NCBI RefSeq assembly: GCF_030704535.1 | Contig: NC_081822.1 | Location: 6,759,501 to 6,823,500, forward strand | DNA from: Vitis vinifera | Lineage: Eukaryota > Streptophyta > Magnoliopsida > Vitales > Vitaceae | DNA length: 64,000 nucleotides | Direction of reading: 5' to 3' | Shown here: piece by piece, positions 35,246 through 47,328 of the stretch | Layout: each line of letters begins with the position of its first letter | How positions within the stretch are numbered: the stretch's first letter is position 1 | Notes under the pieces: model-generated | Database searches by the model: none | What the model saw: the letters and a program-made list of their open reading frames with translations, nothing else | What the model was told of the DNA's origin: nothing | Program-made: the position numbers and the translations under genes

Positions 35246-38200
35246 ATGAGGGCGTTGGGATGGTGGCTGATGCTAGTGGGCTCCCTTAGATTGGCTTCCG
35301 TTTGGTTCGGTTTCTTCGACATATGGGCTCTTCGACTCGCCGTCTTCTCCAAATCCCCCAGTGAGCTTGCTTACCTTCCCCTCTCCATTAAATTTGTTCA
35401 TCCATTTTCCCTTTTCTCCATTCAACTATCTCTGATTTTATTCCTTTTCTTTTTCCTTTTTACGCTATTCTTTCCCTATTGTAGATTTGATATCTTATGC
35501 AAAATTTTCCAAAACCCCATAAAACATGAAATTAAAAAAGAAAAGTTTGAAACCCTTCTTACACAGTAAAACTAAAGTATTATCCACTGATTGACTGAGG
35601 AATAATGTAGCTGGCAAGATTCGATCTGGTGTTCTTGTGGCGCTTGAGAGATGAGGTTTTCAACCCACTACTCAATTGCCAATTAGAAGGATAATATGTA
35701 TTGGATGATCTATCTCCTTGGCACATTTGTCCTCATCCTAAAATGACGCCAGATGAAACTATAATCCTACAGGGATAATGTGAAATAGAGTGATCAAAAT
35801 GAAATAGCCATCAGAAGTAGTGAATTTACTCTTGATAGATGAACCAAAGATCCATGTACCATCTCCTTTAGTGCTAAATCAATTTTCTTCATTTTAGCAC
35901 TGCAAGCTTAGTTATTGGAATTGGTTCGTTCTCTTAAAGGTTGCCCATTTTAATGATTTTGTAGTGACTGAAGTTCATGGAAGGACATTTGGAGTTTGGA
36001 CACTTTTGACTTGTACTCTTTGCTTTCTTTGTGCATTTAACCTCGACAACAAGCAACTCTACTTGGCTACCTTTTTATCATTCATCTATGCCCTTGGTCA
36101 TTTTTTGACGGAATACCTAATATATCAGACAATGGCCATCGCAAATTTGACAACTGTAAGCATTTTTGCAGGTATGAGTGTTTCTCATATAATGTTACAT
36201 CATTTTCGACCTCATCTTATATTTTCATTCCTTTTGCTTCGACTCATGTGCTTCCTTGATTTGTTGTTTCCTATACTCTGTTAGTGGTGCTAAATGTTGA
36301 TTTAAACTGGGAATATGATCCATTTTAAATTTGCAACAGTAAGAATTCAGTCAATTATTGATATGTGATTGCATATTGCATAGATCATTTTTTTCCCTTC
36401 TGTTTTAAATTTTGCTTCAGTTCACTATATCTATATAGGATGTGTTAGATGTGCCCATTTATAAGATTTTTATCCAATTGATATACCCAGCAAAGGAAGG
36501 ACGAACACTAAATTCCTATTTCATAATGAGTAACCTTGGACTCATGTTGGAGATTCTATCTTGCTTAAGACACCTCAATTGGGCCCAAGGATTTGAAAGA
36601 TAAATTAGATTGTTTATTCGAAACCCATGTCCTAAGATTTGATGCTTAGGTACACACCTGCACCCAAGTCCATGTAACATAGTTTATAAGTGATTATTTC
36701 TTCTTTAGACTCCACTTCTACAGCTGCCGTCTTTCATGTTGTTAGAATCTTGTGTTCATTGTGCTGGTTAATACCTCCTAGATTCTAAGGATGGACCAAA
36801 CAAGATTCTGAAATAGGATGGAAAAATATTTGACCTCCAGCTCATACCTTTATATTTTCTTGAACTTCAGTGATATTGCAGAAGATAAAGGAAAAAAGCA
36901 ACCATGGGAAAAATCAATATGTGAATCTGTTTGTTATTTATCCTCACATGTAAATCTTCATTCTTCTTGTTGGAAGCTTGATCTCACTACATTTTGGTGT
37001 ATACAGAATATTTCACCTAAAGTTGGTTTCTATCCATACTGCAGCAAGTCATGTTTAAATCTGCTTTTTGATGTTATCTTGTTTCTTTGTTTAGAAGTTG
37101 CTTCCAAAAATTTTTTCCCTTTATTTACACCTAGTTATAAATAGGTCGCTTCATTTTCTTTAACATTTAACTTGGGGTTGAGCCTCCATCAATTCCTAAG
37201 TTATCCCAGAATGTTCAAACAGAGGATACCAGGTTCAAACTCTGAGTGTTCTCCTGGTCAACATTTTTATGCATCATTTATCATCATCACCATTGTGGCC
37301 ATTGGCCTAGTGTTACCACTAATTTTTGTTTGTTTTTTTTCCCAATTCTATTCTGCCAATCCATTGTGTTCTTTGTTGGTTATGTGCTTTTAGGCCTTCC
37401 TTTCTAATTTCGTCAACAACTCTTTTTCACCTTTTTCCTTTTCTTTTCCAATGCTTCATTTATCTGTTTAGAACCTTTCACTTCTATTGCAATACTTCTG
37501 CCAGTTCTTCCAGAGACCTATGCTCAAATGTGGATACCACTCCCTTCCTTTGTTCTTCTTTTTTTTGTTTTTAATTATTCTCAGTTGGAGATGAAGAAAC
37601 TGCTTGGTTTTTTCGAAGTTTTACTGAGCTGCAAAATAGATTATGCCTTTTTATCACCAGTTTGTGTGGATGTTCATGTAGATTGCAGCAGTCTGTTGTC
37701 CCAGTTCTTGTGCATCTATTTCCTTATATACATTGGTAACATAGATCAATCTATTCATGAACTTTAGTATTGAATATCCATGAACTGTTAGCTTATCTAT
37801 GAAGCCTGAATCAGTTGCGTCCAATCAAGTTTTGTTCTTACCAAATATGCTACATTTTAAGGTTTCTTGTCCAATATTGTCATAGTTAGAGGCTTAGTTA
37901 TTATATTATTAAGTAGATGTCAATTCCAGACCTGTATGGTTGGGAAGTAACCTTGCAGTTTCAGTCTTATGAGTGAAGAGACCTTTGCCTTTGCAAGGTT
38001 GTGTAGGCTTTCCAGAGGCCAAGACTGATGTAAAATGGCCTTCAAAGATTTGCATGGTTTGAGCTACGGTAGCTTTGGCTTGACTATGATGCATATCGAC
38101 TTTAACTATGCTTGAGCTAGGTTGAATAATCTTTAAATCTGATTTTTCATGTGCTTACTTTCTTGTTTAAGTGTGCACATTGAAAATGACTACACTTATC

Positions 38201-38308
38201 TTTCAAACTATTAAAGCATTTTATTCCTATTCAGGCACCTCAATAGTATGGATGCTGTTGCAATGGAATGCACATCAACGTCAACAGGTCAACCTAAAGC
38301 ATTCTTGA
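35246..38308 (+). CDS. ERG28: ERG28, sterol C4-demethylation scaffold
   Basis: Three exons join in phase: 35246-35360, 35965-36171 and 38235-38308. They give 131 residues, close to the roughly 130 of plant ERG28. The protein is a small multi-pass ER membrane protein that tethers the C4-demethylation enzymes of sterol synthesis. Visible are the first hydrophobic helix (WWLMLVGSLRLASVWFGFFD) and EVHGRTFGVWTLLTCTLCF, where the His-Gly-Arg-Thr-Phe-Gly-x-Trp motif is diagnostic. FLSFIYALGHFLTEYLIYQT and the C-terminal GTSIVWMLLQW follow. Intron 2 is about 2.06 kb. The last exon reads through to a stop at 38306, but a GT also follows CAACAG at 38287, so a further 3' exon remains possible. Confidence 0.9.
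35590..35700 (-). repeat. Possible SINE-like sequence in ERG28 intron 1
   Basis: On the minus strand an AGATCGAATCTTGCC stretch (near 35610) resembles a degenerate RNA polymerase III B box. AGTAGTGGGTTGAAAACC lies upstream of it. There is no acceptor stem or poly-A tail that I can confirm. Confidence 0.2.
37160..37280 (+). repeat. Possible SINE-like sequence in ERG28 intron 2
   Basis: CCAGGTTCAAACTCTGAG (about 37229-37246) matches a degenerate B box (GGTTCRAnnCC). It lies about 55 bases downstream of TTGAGCCTCCATC, a weak A-box candidate. The rest of the fragment could not be delimited. Confidence 0.22.
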
Positions 38309-40220
38309 ATATGCTCTACTTTTTCAGCATGCAGAGATTTGCGGGATTTGTTTCTCATTCACATTTTTCCCATCCTGTACATGCCTGAGGGCTATGTTTA
38401 CAGGTGAAAACACTTGCTAAGAATTTCTGGGTGATCAAGTGCTGACTGTTGGCATCTTTGACTATATATGTCTCTTTTTCTGAACTTTCTCAAGGGCCCT
38501 TGTTGTCATTAGAAAATTTGAGAAAAAGGAAATTAAATTTGAATCTTTTAACATTTTCTTGAATTTTTTAAGAATGCGCTTTCCTTCCCTTCCCTTCCCT
38601 TTACTATTTTTTTTTTCTTATATTTTTCCATGATATCAAAATATAAGAAAATTATTTTATTTTATATTTTTTGTTTTATTGCTTTTCAAGAACTAAACAT
38701 GAACTTGATGTTTGTATGAACTTTTATTTTACTGGCTCAATACATGTTGTGTTTTATTATCTTTACCTCTTCGGGTTACTGAAGAAAATTTTCAAAAACA
38801 GGATTAAGGCTATATGGATTCTGACTTCCTAGTGATGGCAAATCCCAAGTTTATGATTAAGTGTAAATAGGAGAAGGCCAGAGCTCCTGAAAACACTGCT
38901 CGCAAAACTTGATCCATCTTGCCAACCACAACTATATATTGAATCAACTAGTTCGGGCTTCAGATTGGCAATCGCAGGAACCTTCAATATGCCAACCTGT
39001 GGGGGTAACATCCGGTGCTGATCTCAACTCTGATCAATTTTCTGCTGTATGTTACAGCAGTCCTGGAGTGTTCCATTTTCTAAATGAAATAACCAATGGT
39101 TCAATGCCTGAAATGTTTCTAACCATATCACCCGTCAACTGTTCATCAAAAATTTGGAGCTAGGATCTAATGAAAAATATCTCGATAGCACAAGCTTATA
39201 AAGGGGGGTTTGTCTTGACTTTTGCTTTATAAAGATGATATTGTGCTGAAAGCCAAGGAGTAATTCATTCTGTGAATTGAAGTTATTCAATTTCATTAAC
39301 ATCCCATTAGTGGTGTCGCAAAGCATTATCTACTAATAAAATTTTGTTTGTGAAATGGTAAATCATTTTGTGTTTTCCTCCACGGAGGTTCGATTGTATT
39401 CTGTTGGGCTCAATATTTGACAAAACCTCTAACCCAAGCCTAATATGCCCGCCCCTAGATTGAAGTGTTGAACCAGTCATCATGTCTAGCCGTCAAGCTG
39501 ATGGATGTTTTTAGGCTTCAGGTATCTTCAACTTGAAATCAGGCTTTATGCCATTCCAATAGGTTGGTCCACCATTTGTCTTTGCAGGAATTTGCTTTAT
39601 TGGTCATATAAATCCCCATTTGATTATGTATGTGAGGAAATCTGTTTTGAGTCTGTTTTTCTTCGTGTTCTTTTTTGAAATTTTATAGAATGCAGGCCCA
39701 GAGAACTGAGAAGATCCTTTCTTATTATTGATGCTCCGTTTCTACATCTCCTCATCCTGTTTCAATGTGGAAAGAGTTTGGAATCTATTACTTCATTAGA
39801 ACTTCCATTTGAAGTTACATCATGATCTTGAATTGACTACAGAGATTATATGTTTCAATTAAGAAAAAGAAAAAAGAAAAAATAGGGTTCCTACTTGCAT
39901 TGATGTTAAATTATTGTTCACTTTTGGTTGTCCACTTCATCTTCTTTGATAAGAGACAGCTTCTGTAATGAAGTAAAATATGAGATATCATCAGAATAGG
40001 CCAAGTTGCACAGGATTTCCAGAACCAGAAGCACTGTTTCCAGCTGTTTTCCTTGTGGTTTTGGGCATGAGTTATTGTCATCAAAATTAACTTCTGACCT
40101 TTTCTGGTGCCATTACTTTTATTTACCTGCTCCAATTCTTCTTTCCAGCATCTTCAACTCTCAAAATGCTATTCCTTCTTTTGAGTAGTCCCTTCAACCA
40201 GTTTGACTGCCTTCAACATC
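38309..40220. other. 3' flanks of two converging genes, no further gene seen
   Basis: The ERG28 3' UTR (plus) and the 3' UTR of the acidic membrane-protein gene (minus) converge here. A CCTTC repeat is at 38580-38601. Short ORFs at 38909-39163 and 39911-40135 have no recognisable features. Confidence 0.4.
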
Positions 40221-40673
40221 CTACCTTTCACTCCCATCTTCCCGATCCTTATCTTCTTCTTCATCTACAAAATCCTCTCCTTGATCAGATTCTTCTTCTT
40301 CCAGTCTGTCTTGATCACGCCCATCCATCTCATCATCTCCAGCCCCTCTCGCCTCATCCCCATTCTCTTCGGCTCTGCTTTCCTCTTCCTCGTCTTCTGG
40401 GTCTTCTTTTCCCTCTCCATGTCTCTCATTCTCTAAACCTTCCTCTACCAGTTCAGGATGCAGGTCCTTCCTCCCGAGTCTCCTGATTTCATGCCCACTC
40501 CCTACCTTTTCTGATATCCTTTTGGTGCTCCCCTTGTATGCCATTTTATCGCCGAAGTGCTTGACTTGATAAAGCAACCATATGCAAATGACAAGCAACA
40601 CACATATCTGAAGAACAGGCTTCAACTTAAAGCCTTTTGACCTCTGATTTCTACTAGGTGACTGCCTCAACAT
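40221..40673 (-). CDS. Acidic single-pass membrane protein of plants, function unknown
   Basis: The start is placed at the Met of MLRQSPSRNQRSKGFK, giving 150 residues. A basic N-terminus precedes one hydrophobic helix (about residues 19-36, PVLQICVLLVICIWLLYQ). The C-terminal two thirds is almost all Glu, Asp, Arg and Gly (EDPEDEEEE, DFVDEEEDKDRED). The same basic-plus-helix opening is familiar from a conserved plant family often annotated 'glutamic acid-rich protein'; function unknown. A longer frame begins upstream (40760). However, TCCTTCACAG at 40697-40706 on the minus strand is a good acceptor just before the chosen start, so the upstream codons are probably intron. This member is short for the family as I recall it. 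Confidence 0.72.
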   Translation of the reverse strand: MLRQSPSRNQRSKGFKLKPVLQICVLLVICIWLLYQVKHFGDKMAYKGSTKRISEKVGSGHEIRRLGRKDLHPELVEEGLENERHGEGKEDPEDEEEESRAEENGDEARGAGDDEMDGRDQDRLEEEESDQGEDFVDEEEDKDREDGSER

Positions 40674-41230
40674 GATGGATTTCCCCAATTCAATCTGTGA
40701 AGGAGGATTTGAATTAGTAATTGCAAGAAAATATTCAGAAAACAACAGTAATGAATTCAAAGCAAATATTTATACTTTGTTTAGAATTCGACATAATCAG
40801 TTCAAGAAATCAATATTCCTGAAAACTCAATATCCTCAACCCAAACCAGTTATTATTCTACATATGCAGACAGATGAGTTGAACGTCCCATCTAAATTGA
40901 TTACCATCTTTTAGTATTTGGATAGGAACAAATTAAAAGGACGCACAAAAAGGGTAGTCGATTTCACTTTCCAGGAAAATTCCATTCATCAACAGCTCAA
41001 AATAGCCCAATTCTCCTATATTGAACTAAGAATAACTCAATATTAGACACGTTAACAAGATAGTAGATTGGTCAGTGACAGAAAGGAAATGGCAAACAAC
41101 AAACCTTTCAGTACCAGAACCAAAAACCAATTATCAAACCCTAAACCTCCAGAAAACTCAGGTCGTATTGATCTCATCCACCTGAAAATCCGAGCAACCA
41201 TCCATCACAGCGAGGAAGTGGAAGAAACGT

Positions 41231-41510
41231 ACCTGAAGGAAAGTGGGTTATAGATCCGTGAAAAGGGAAAAGAACTGAGGGAAGGTTTGATAGCGCGGAA
41301 TTGGATGTATGGCGTATGCGTGTAGGTATGAAGCAAGTGAAATTGGGAGAGCAGTGGAGCAAACAGAGGCACCGAAAGCAGTAGCCAGAAAAGGTAGTGA
41401 GAGTGAGTGGGTGGTGGAAGGGTTGTGGATGTTGCGAGTTCCCCCCAAACAACACTCACTCCCAGCAACTCCCACACTCTCAAGGAGATTGAGACGCCAG
41501 CGAGATGAGA
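41231..41510 (-). promoter_or_regulatory. Probable 5' UTR exon of the acidic membrane-protein gene
   Basis: A CT-rich leader on the minus strand ends CTTTCCTTCAG followed by GTACGTTTC, a good donor at about 41231. An intron of about 0.5 kb would then lead to the acceptor just before the start at 40673. Several long open frames on both strands over 41174-41536 are shadows of this pyrimidine-rich sequence. Confidence 0.45.
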
Positions 41511-41575
41511 CAACATGGCGCTTCCCCGCCTGCTAATATTTTATCCATTTGCTGGTTCCTACACAGGGACAGTCT

Positions 41576-41592
41576 AAACGACGACGTTTTAT
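41576..41592. promoter_or_regulatory. AAACGACGACGTTTT near-palindrome
   Basis: The motif lies about 65-70 bases upstream of the probable 5' leader of the minus-strand acidic protein gene. It is related to the motifs near 8820, 35171 and 53571. Confidence 0.35.
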
Positions 41593-41599
41593 AACAAAG

Positions 41600-44500
41600 T
41601 GACAAACCTTGTGTCGGCCCTCCTGCTTCCCCTATGGCTCTTCCCCCAATGGGAATTGGAATTGCACGGCTCCCATTATTACCTCCATGCTAATATTATA
41701 GATAAAGAATTATTAAGACAAATATAGAGAAAACATATACTTGTAGAAAAAAAAATTGTGCTGAACTACAATACGCCAACTTGCGAACATCACCTCTACT
41801 TCCAAAGCTCTTGTACTAATAAAAGCATGTACAACCTCCAACATTTACAAACATAGCCACCGACCTTTACTATATGATAGATTAGTAAAAGAGATCCAGC
41901 TTGACCATTGACATATGGCACTGGATTTATTTCAAAATGGGCAAGACAAGATGTAGAATGAGTCAACCAAAAAGCCCATAGAAGTAGACTACGCAAACAG
42001 CCTATAGACCTAGAGAATGTGGATTGAGTTGTCGGAAATAAGCCAAGTGTTCATCAATCTCAAACTAATAATCAAACACATCGGACAACTTTGAGTGCCC
42101 CCTAAAGAGTGGAGTTGTGGAGAAACCACTCCTCTTATTCACTGAAAATATAGATGAGGAAATGTCAAATACTAAAAAAGAGCCTCATAATAAAACCACC
42201 AGTACCATCTCAATTCAACCCTAAGCAAGGTTGATATTAATTGGAGAATCATTTTAAATAGAAGGAAAAGTCATAAAGAAACTTTCCATAATTCCCAATG
42301 ATATTAATAATAGTAAAAAGATAAGTCAAGTTCAAAATAATATTAGAAAAGATAACAACCATTTGATAAGGAGTTGGGAAACATATTGGGATCATAACAT
42401 GACCTACAACTCCACAGCCCATGCAAGATATCTGCATTTAGCACCTTGCATTTGACACATGTAAAAGAAAAACTCTATACATGCGCCCTCTCTGAATTAA
42501 AGAACTAATTCCTACTAAATGTTTCATCTTATATTGAAGGGTTTTTGCTTCTTTAAAAATAAATTTTAAAATTTTTACATGATTTTACAATTTAATGACA
42601 ATGATATAGTACATCCAATGGGGAAAGGAATTTCAAATAATGTAAAGCCAACATATTGAAATCAATCTTCAATATCAATATATGAGTTTATTTGGTATTA
42701 TAAGGAATATCTATTTGTATAATTATCATGTGGGGTACTATAAAGACATAATAAGGTTTTTAACATTATATATATATATATATATATAAATATATAAGCT
42801 TTTAAATCTATATAAAGGACTTTTAAATCGATGATAGTTTAGTGGACTCAAAATAAACAATACTTCTTCAAGGTGGATAATATTTGAAATAAGTCATTAT
42901 AACTGAAATAATATTTTATTATAAATTTCTCTACTGCCACCACACTCTCGAGATCATTCTTGGAATGTCACAATAGATAGTGAGAATGAGAATTCAATAT
43001 TAGTTGCATATCAAATAACCATTTTACTGCGCAATTTAACTTATTTCGAAGTCAAAAGAACAACCGGACATCATCACATTTTCAATAATAAGAGTTGACT
43101 AAGGATTCAAAGTTCCACTTAAGAGAACGAACTTTCAAGCCATTTCACGCTAGTGTGTTTGAAAGTAGAAGGTCCACTTAATTTTACAGCCCTTTGAACA
43201 CGACAACTTACCTTTTTCCTTTATCAATTTTTTATATAGGAAAATAGACATATATTATTACTTTCGACTTTGTCTCTTCATTTTTTTTCTCTTTGGCCAG
43301 CAATTGAGAATTATTTATTAATTTTTATGTTTCTACATAATATAAAATAAAACTACCATCATTAATTTTTTGAACCTTTTAATTTTTGATAATTGAAGTT
43401 CTAAATGATTTTTAACACCCTCCACGCATACCGATAAGCTGTGAAATTACCATTCACTTTCCACTAGCGTCCGCCCAATCTTTTTAATACTTTGAGATAT
43501 GTCGTCACCCCTTCGTAAAACCAAATCATATAAATTGGAAGGCTGTTATGGAAGCAATAATAATGGTAAAAGAGAATAAGAATATATAAATTTACATGAA
43601 AATTCCTATATCCCACACCAAAGTCTTATCGCCTATCGGCCTGATCCTTTGGCCTACCATAGACTGATAGACTTCCTAAAAAATTTTATAATTTTTCTTC
43701 ATTATATGTGTCACTTGCAAACTTTTTGGATTAAACCAAATATAATTGAAGTCATCAAAATCTAACAATGGCTTATGATATGATTCAGGAATTCAGAAGA
43801 GATTTTTTTTTCTTTCTTTCTTTCTGAAGTGCTTGTGGGAAAGCACAGCTATACTACTGCCTTTAAATATATATTATATTAACTGGAAGAGCTTGAAGGG
43901 CAGTGGTCACGTCAGACAGCCAAATGGATTTGGGTTTGAGAAAGGAAGTAACCAGGAAAAGAGTTACCATAAAAGATGGCATCATTCTGATTGAAAGAGA
44001 GTGAAGAGAAGACAAATGTTGAAATGATGACAATGGATAGTCGGTCCTTCTCCACTTTTATGTATCTGGTATTTTCAGTGCCACATTCATGAGCTCATTT
44101 ATTGTTGTTTCCTCACCAGTACAAGGTCCAAGGACGCTCCTGAGATTCAAACACCCACAACCATGGCTCAAGGCATTCGTTGTTTAACCATTAGCCTTTT
44201 CCCTTCACGGCTGCTAGTGAACTTAAACATTAACTTTTGACGATGAATTTATGCGTCTACTTATAATAATCGAAAAGAAAATACACTTTCCGTTAAATTG
44301 AGGGGGTGAAGATAGTAGCCTTGTTTTGTGTTAAAGCAGAATTAATCCGTGGGGCTTGCTAGATTGAATGGTGAATGTGGAAGATTACAGAAGGAAACAG
44401 TATGATATCATGAGCTACGTATGGTGTTTTATCCCTTCGAGGAGCTAGGCCATCTGTAGCACAAATCTTGTAAGATACGAAAACAGAACTGTCTGAAATG

Positions 44501-44849
44501 GTACATCTTTATCTCATTAAAATAAGCATGTCGTCATGTACCTTTCATATTAACCCTGCAAAACACATATTCAAACCAACCCTGTTGTTTTTTTTTTTCT
44601 GTTGGGTAACCAAAAATTGAAAAACTAGGCAGCAAAATAATGCAGAAGATAATTTGACCGTTCAATGTGATTTACGAAGAGAAGAAATTGAAGAGAGAGA
44701 GAGAGAAAAAAAAAAACAACTCTACATATCATTTCTCTGCCATGGAGTAGGAGAGGGAGGGTGTTGAATTGATCATGTCATATACACAGTTCAAAAAAAG
44801 TGATTTTTTCTTGTTCTCAAACACGTTGCTTGTTTGTTTTATACATCAA
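41600..44849. other. Gene-free intergenic stretch
   Basis: AT-rich sequence holds a TA microsatellite (about 42769-42797) and a TTTC repeat (43808-43826). No coding region was recognised. A GA run (44694-44706) and A-run lie shortly before the 3' end of the EPFL gene, probably in its 3' UTR. Confidence 0.5.
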
Positions 44850-45480
44850 TCAAGGATTGAATATGGCGTTGCCGCACTTGCACTTCCAAGTCATGGGCTT
44901 GTAGTTGGATATGTAGTCGCCTCTGGAGTATTCAACCGTAGGGGCTGCATAGAAATGACTTGTTCTGTGGCTGTGAAGCTGCGGAACAATAGGCACCTGA
45001 ACTGCCTCGCAATGTCCACAAGAGCTGCATCTTCTCTGGCATCTTGGTGGCCTTGAGCCTATCTGATTTCTCATCACCACCATCTCCTCCCTCCCCTTAT
45101 ACGTCTACGGAAAGACAATAATAAAAATAAGAAAAATTAGCTGTATAATTAGCATGGAATTTTTTTTTTTTTTTTTTGCGCAAACCAAAGCTAATGGGTA
45201 AAGGGGATAGAGGAGGTTATTGATATAGAATTACAATCTCTCTCACCTGAGCTACTACCCCAACCAGCTTGGACACTAGTCTACCTGCAACACATAATAC
45301 AGGAAGGTGCAGTTGAGAAAAATGTTTCTTAATGAAACTGCATGAATTTTAACTAGCACCCACATACATACCTTCAGCCATGAACCTTTCTTGGGTGAAG
45401 TTGGAAGCCAAGAGAATGAGCAGGGAAATGATTAGTTGCCGATTCCTGTGGCAACAAACCCAATTTTGAACGCAGCTCAT
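44850..45480 (-). CDS. EPFL: EPIDERMAL PATTERNING FACTOR-like secreted peptide (EPFL1/2/3 type)
   Basis: Three exons join in phase: 45480-45372, 45284-45247 and 45104-44850. They give a 133-residue precursor. Residues about 13-30 (RQLIISLLILLASNFTQ) form a signal-anchor-like hydrophobic segment, so the peptide should be secreted. The C-terminal mature domain starts IGSRPPRCQRRCSSCGHC and ends in a WKCKCGN block. Six cysteines are arranged C-x3-C-x2-C-x2-C then C-x-C, forming the family disulfide knot. The GSRPPRC and CGHCEAVQVP wording fits the EPFL1-3 subgroup rather than the stomagen or CHALLAH subgroups. The family acts through ERECTA-family receptor kinases in organ margin and epidermis patterning. 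The tiny 38-bp middle exon is easy to miss: a single-exon reading loses the signal peptide. Confidence 0.9.
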
Positions 45481-47328
45481 TTTTGGACAGGGAGAGAGAT
45501 TCCTCCGAGTGTAGAACCTTGAGTGGAAGGGAGAGAAGTGGGAGCAGGGATAAAGTAAATAGAGGGGGAGAGAGAGAAGAAAACAAAATCTGAAAAGCGT
45601 CCAAAAGAGAGGTTCAGTGATTGAATGCCAGCTCCATTACGCGATAAGATAACTCCTTTTTAATCTTCCAATTCTCAATCAGTGATGGAACTTGGAAGGC
45701 AAAAAGACTTGTCCAGAGGCTTAAAAGAAAGAAACTAAAGGAAGTCCGAAAAGGGAAGGACCTCAACCTCGTTTGATGGGCCCCCAAAAAACCAAGGTGG
45801 CCAGCAGAAAAGGAACTGCAGTAGCAGGAGAAAGGAGGACAGCAGCAATAAGAGTAGGGCTGTGGTATGGTACAAAGGAGATGTGGATGGAAGAAGTGAA
45901 TAGAAGAAGGAAATGACCAAAAACAACAAAAAAAACAGCAGAAATGCTAGATGATAGATTGTTTCCCAGAAAAAGCAATCGCAAATCACAGGTGGGGGTT
46001 GTGGGGCTTCGTTTCCCTTCTTTCCCCGTCATTTCGTTCCTCCCCTTTGCTGTTGGATTGGGCTTTGGGCACTTGCATCTTTTGTTTTTCCGGTATTGTT
46101 TAAATTTCGGAAAGCGAGCATGCATGCAGTTCCATTTCAACACGCCAATCTCTCTACCAAAAGAGCATATTTATTTCCCTAGGGAAGATGTAGACGAGGG
46201 TAGGTATCTACAGCGACTATGAGGTTGTTTCATGAACAGTGACACGGAAACTGCACGTGACCAAGAGAGAATGTGGTGGTGGCACTGTGGATGTGGTATT
46301 ATCTGCCGACCCACACGCAAACTCTTGTGAAAAGGAAGGCTCTCTCCAAAAATCATCTCCACAGAAAGAGCAGTGAACCCATTTTTTTTTATTTAAATAA
46401 ATTAATAATCAAGTTAATTATATTAAAGTCCATAAATAAATCAATCATAATGACCACAGATATTTTCAACTATTTACTAAATTATAACTAGAAGCATGAG
46501 ATGAACAAAATGAGGTGATGATCTTCTTGAACGCCTGATTATACTAGACAAGATATATTGTACATTCTTACTGGCCAAAGTTTTAGTACAGTCACAACTT
46601 GCAGAAACATAAAATTTATATCTAAAATAGAAACTGAATACTATAAGAATTATTAAACTTGAACAATTTTAAGCATAGCAAATAGAAGAACACCCTCCAA
46701 TATAAAGTGTTAAGTTATTTACTGAAGGAATCCTGCTTCAACTTTCTAACCAATGCAAGAATTCAAGTGTCAAACCTACTACCAGCAGTGGTATGCAAGA
46801 TTTTAGGATTTATTTTTACTTCATAGGATGTTGGCCGAGCCTCTAATAGGTGTTGGGACAATAAATAAGACAATCAACATGAATCTAAATAAAAAGCCAA
46901 AAAATAACTGGCACAGTTTCCATCTACGTGAAATGTTATTGATCCTGTGCTCCGGTTAACCTTGATTGATAGACCTCTATATCCTTTCTCGCAACTCTAC
47001 ACCCAAACTGAATATGAAGCTTATATTTATTTGAAGGTATGCACTGCATAAAAATTACATGCAAGCATTTGTAGATGCTTCCATTCAACAAACCCCTTTC
47101 CTTGGGGTACCCTTTTCCTGGAAAACCTGCATTCTTCGGGAAGCGCCTATTCTGCCTCTTAGATTCTCATTACACAGGCAAAGTACTTGTTTCAAATAAT
47201 GCAAGCTTTTTAGTGGATTCTCCACCATAAAAACACTTTCACAGCATCCGAGAGACAGCAAAGAGGTAAGGAGTACATGCATAGCACATGCCAAGCCCAT
47301 CTCGGAAATAAAGAATAATTAGGCTCCT
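45481..47328. other. EPFL upstream region and 3' flank of the hydrolase gene
   Basis: The sequence upstream of the EPFL start (45481-46200) is GA- and CT-rich with long non-genic frames on both strands, as expected of a promoter and leader. From 46380 it is AT-rich. Nothing else was recognised. The 3' UTR of the minus-strand hydrolase gene probably covers the last few hundred bases. Confidence 0.4.

Noticed and set aside
39380-39410. GGTTCGATTG resembling a tRNA T-loop
   Set aside because: No T-stem, anticodon arm or A box is present around it.
45374-45604. 76-residue ORF over EPFL exon 1
   Set aside because: It is in a different frame; the true start at 45480 joins in phase to the cysteine-rich exon.
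45763-46143. 126-residue minus-strand ORF upstream of EPFL
   Set aside because: It is leader or promoter sequence rich in CT/GA and is not conserved-looking.
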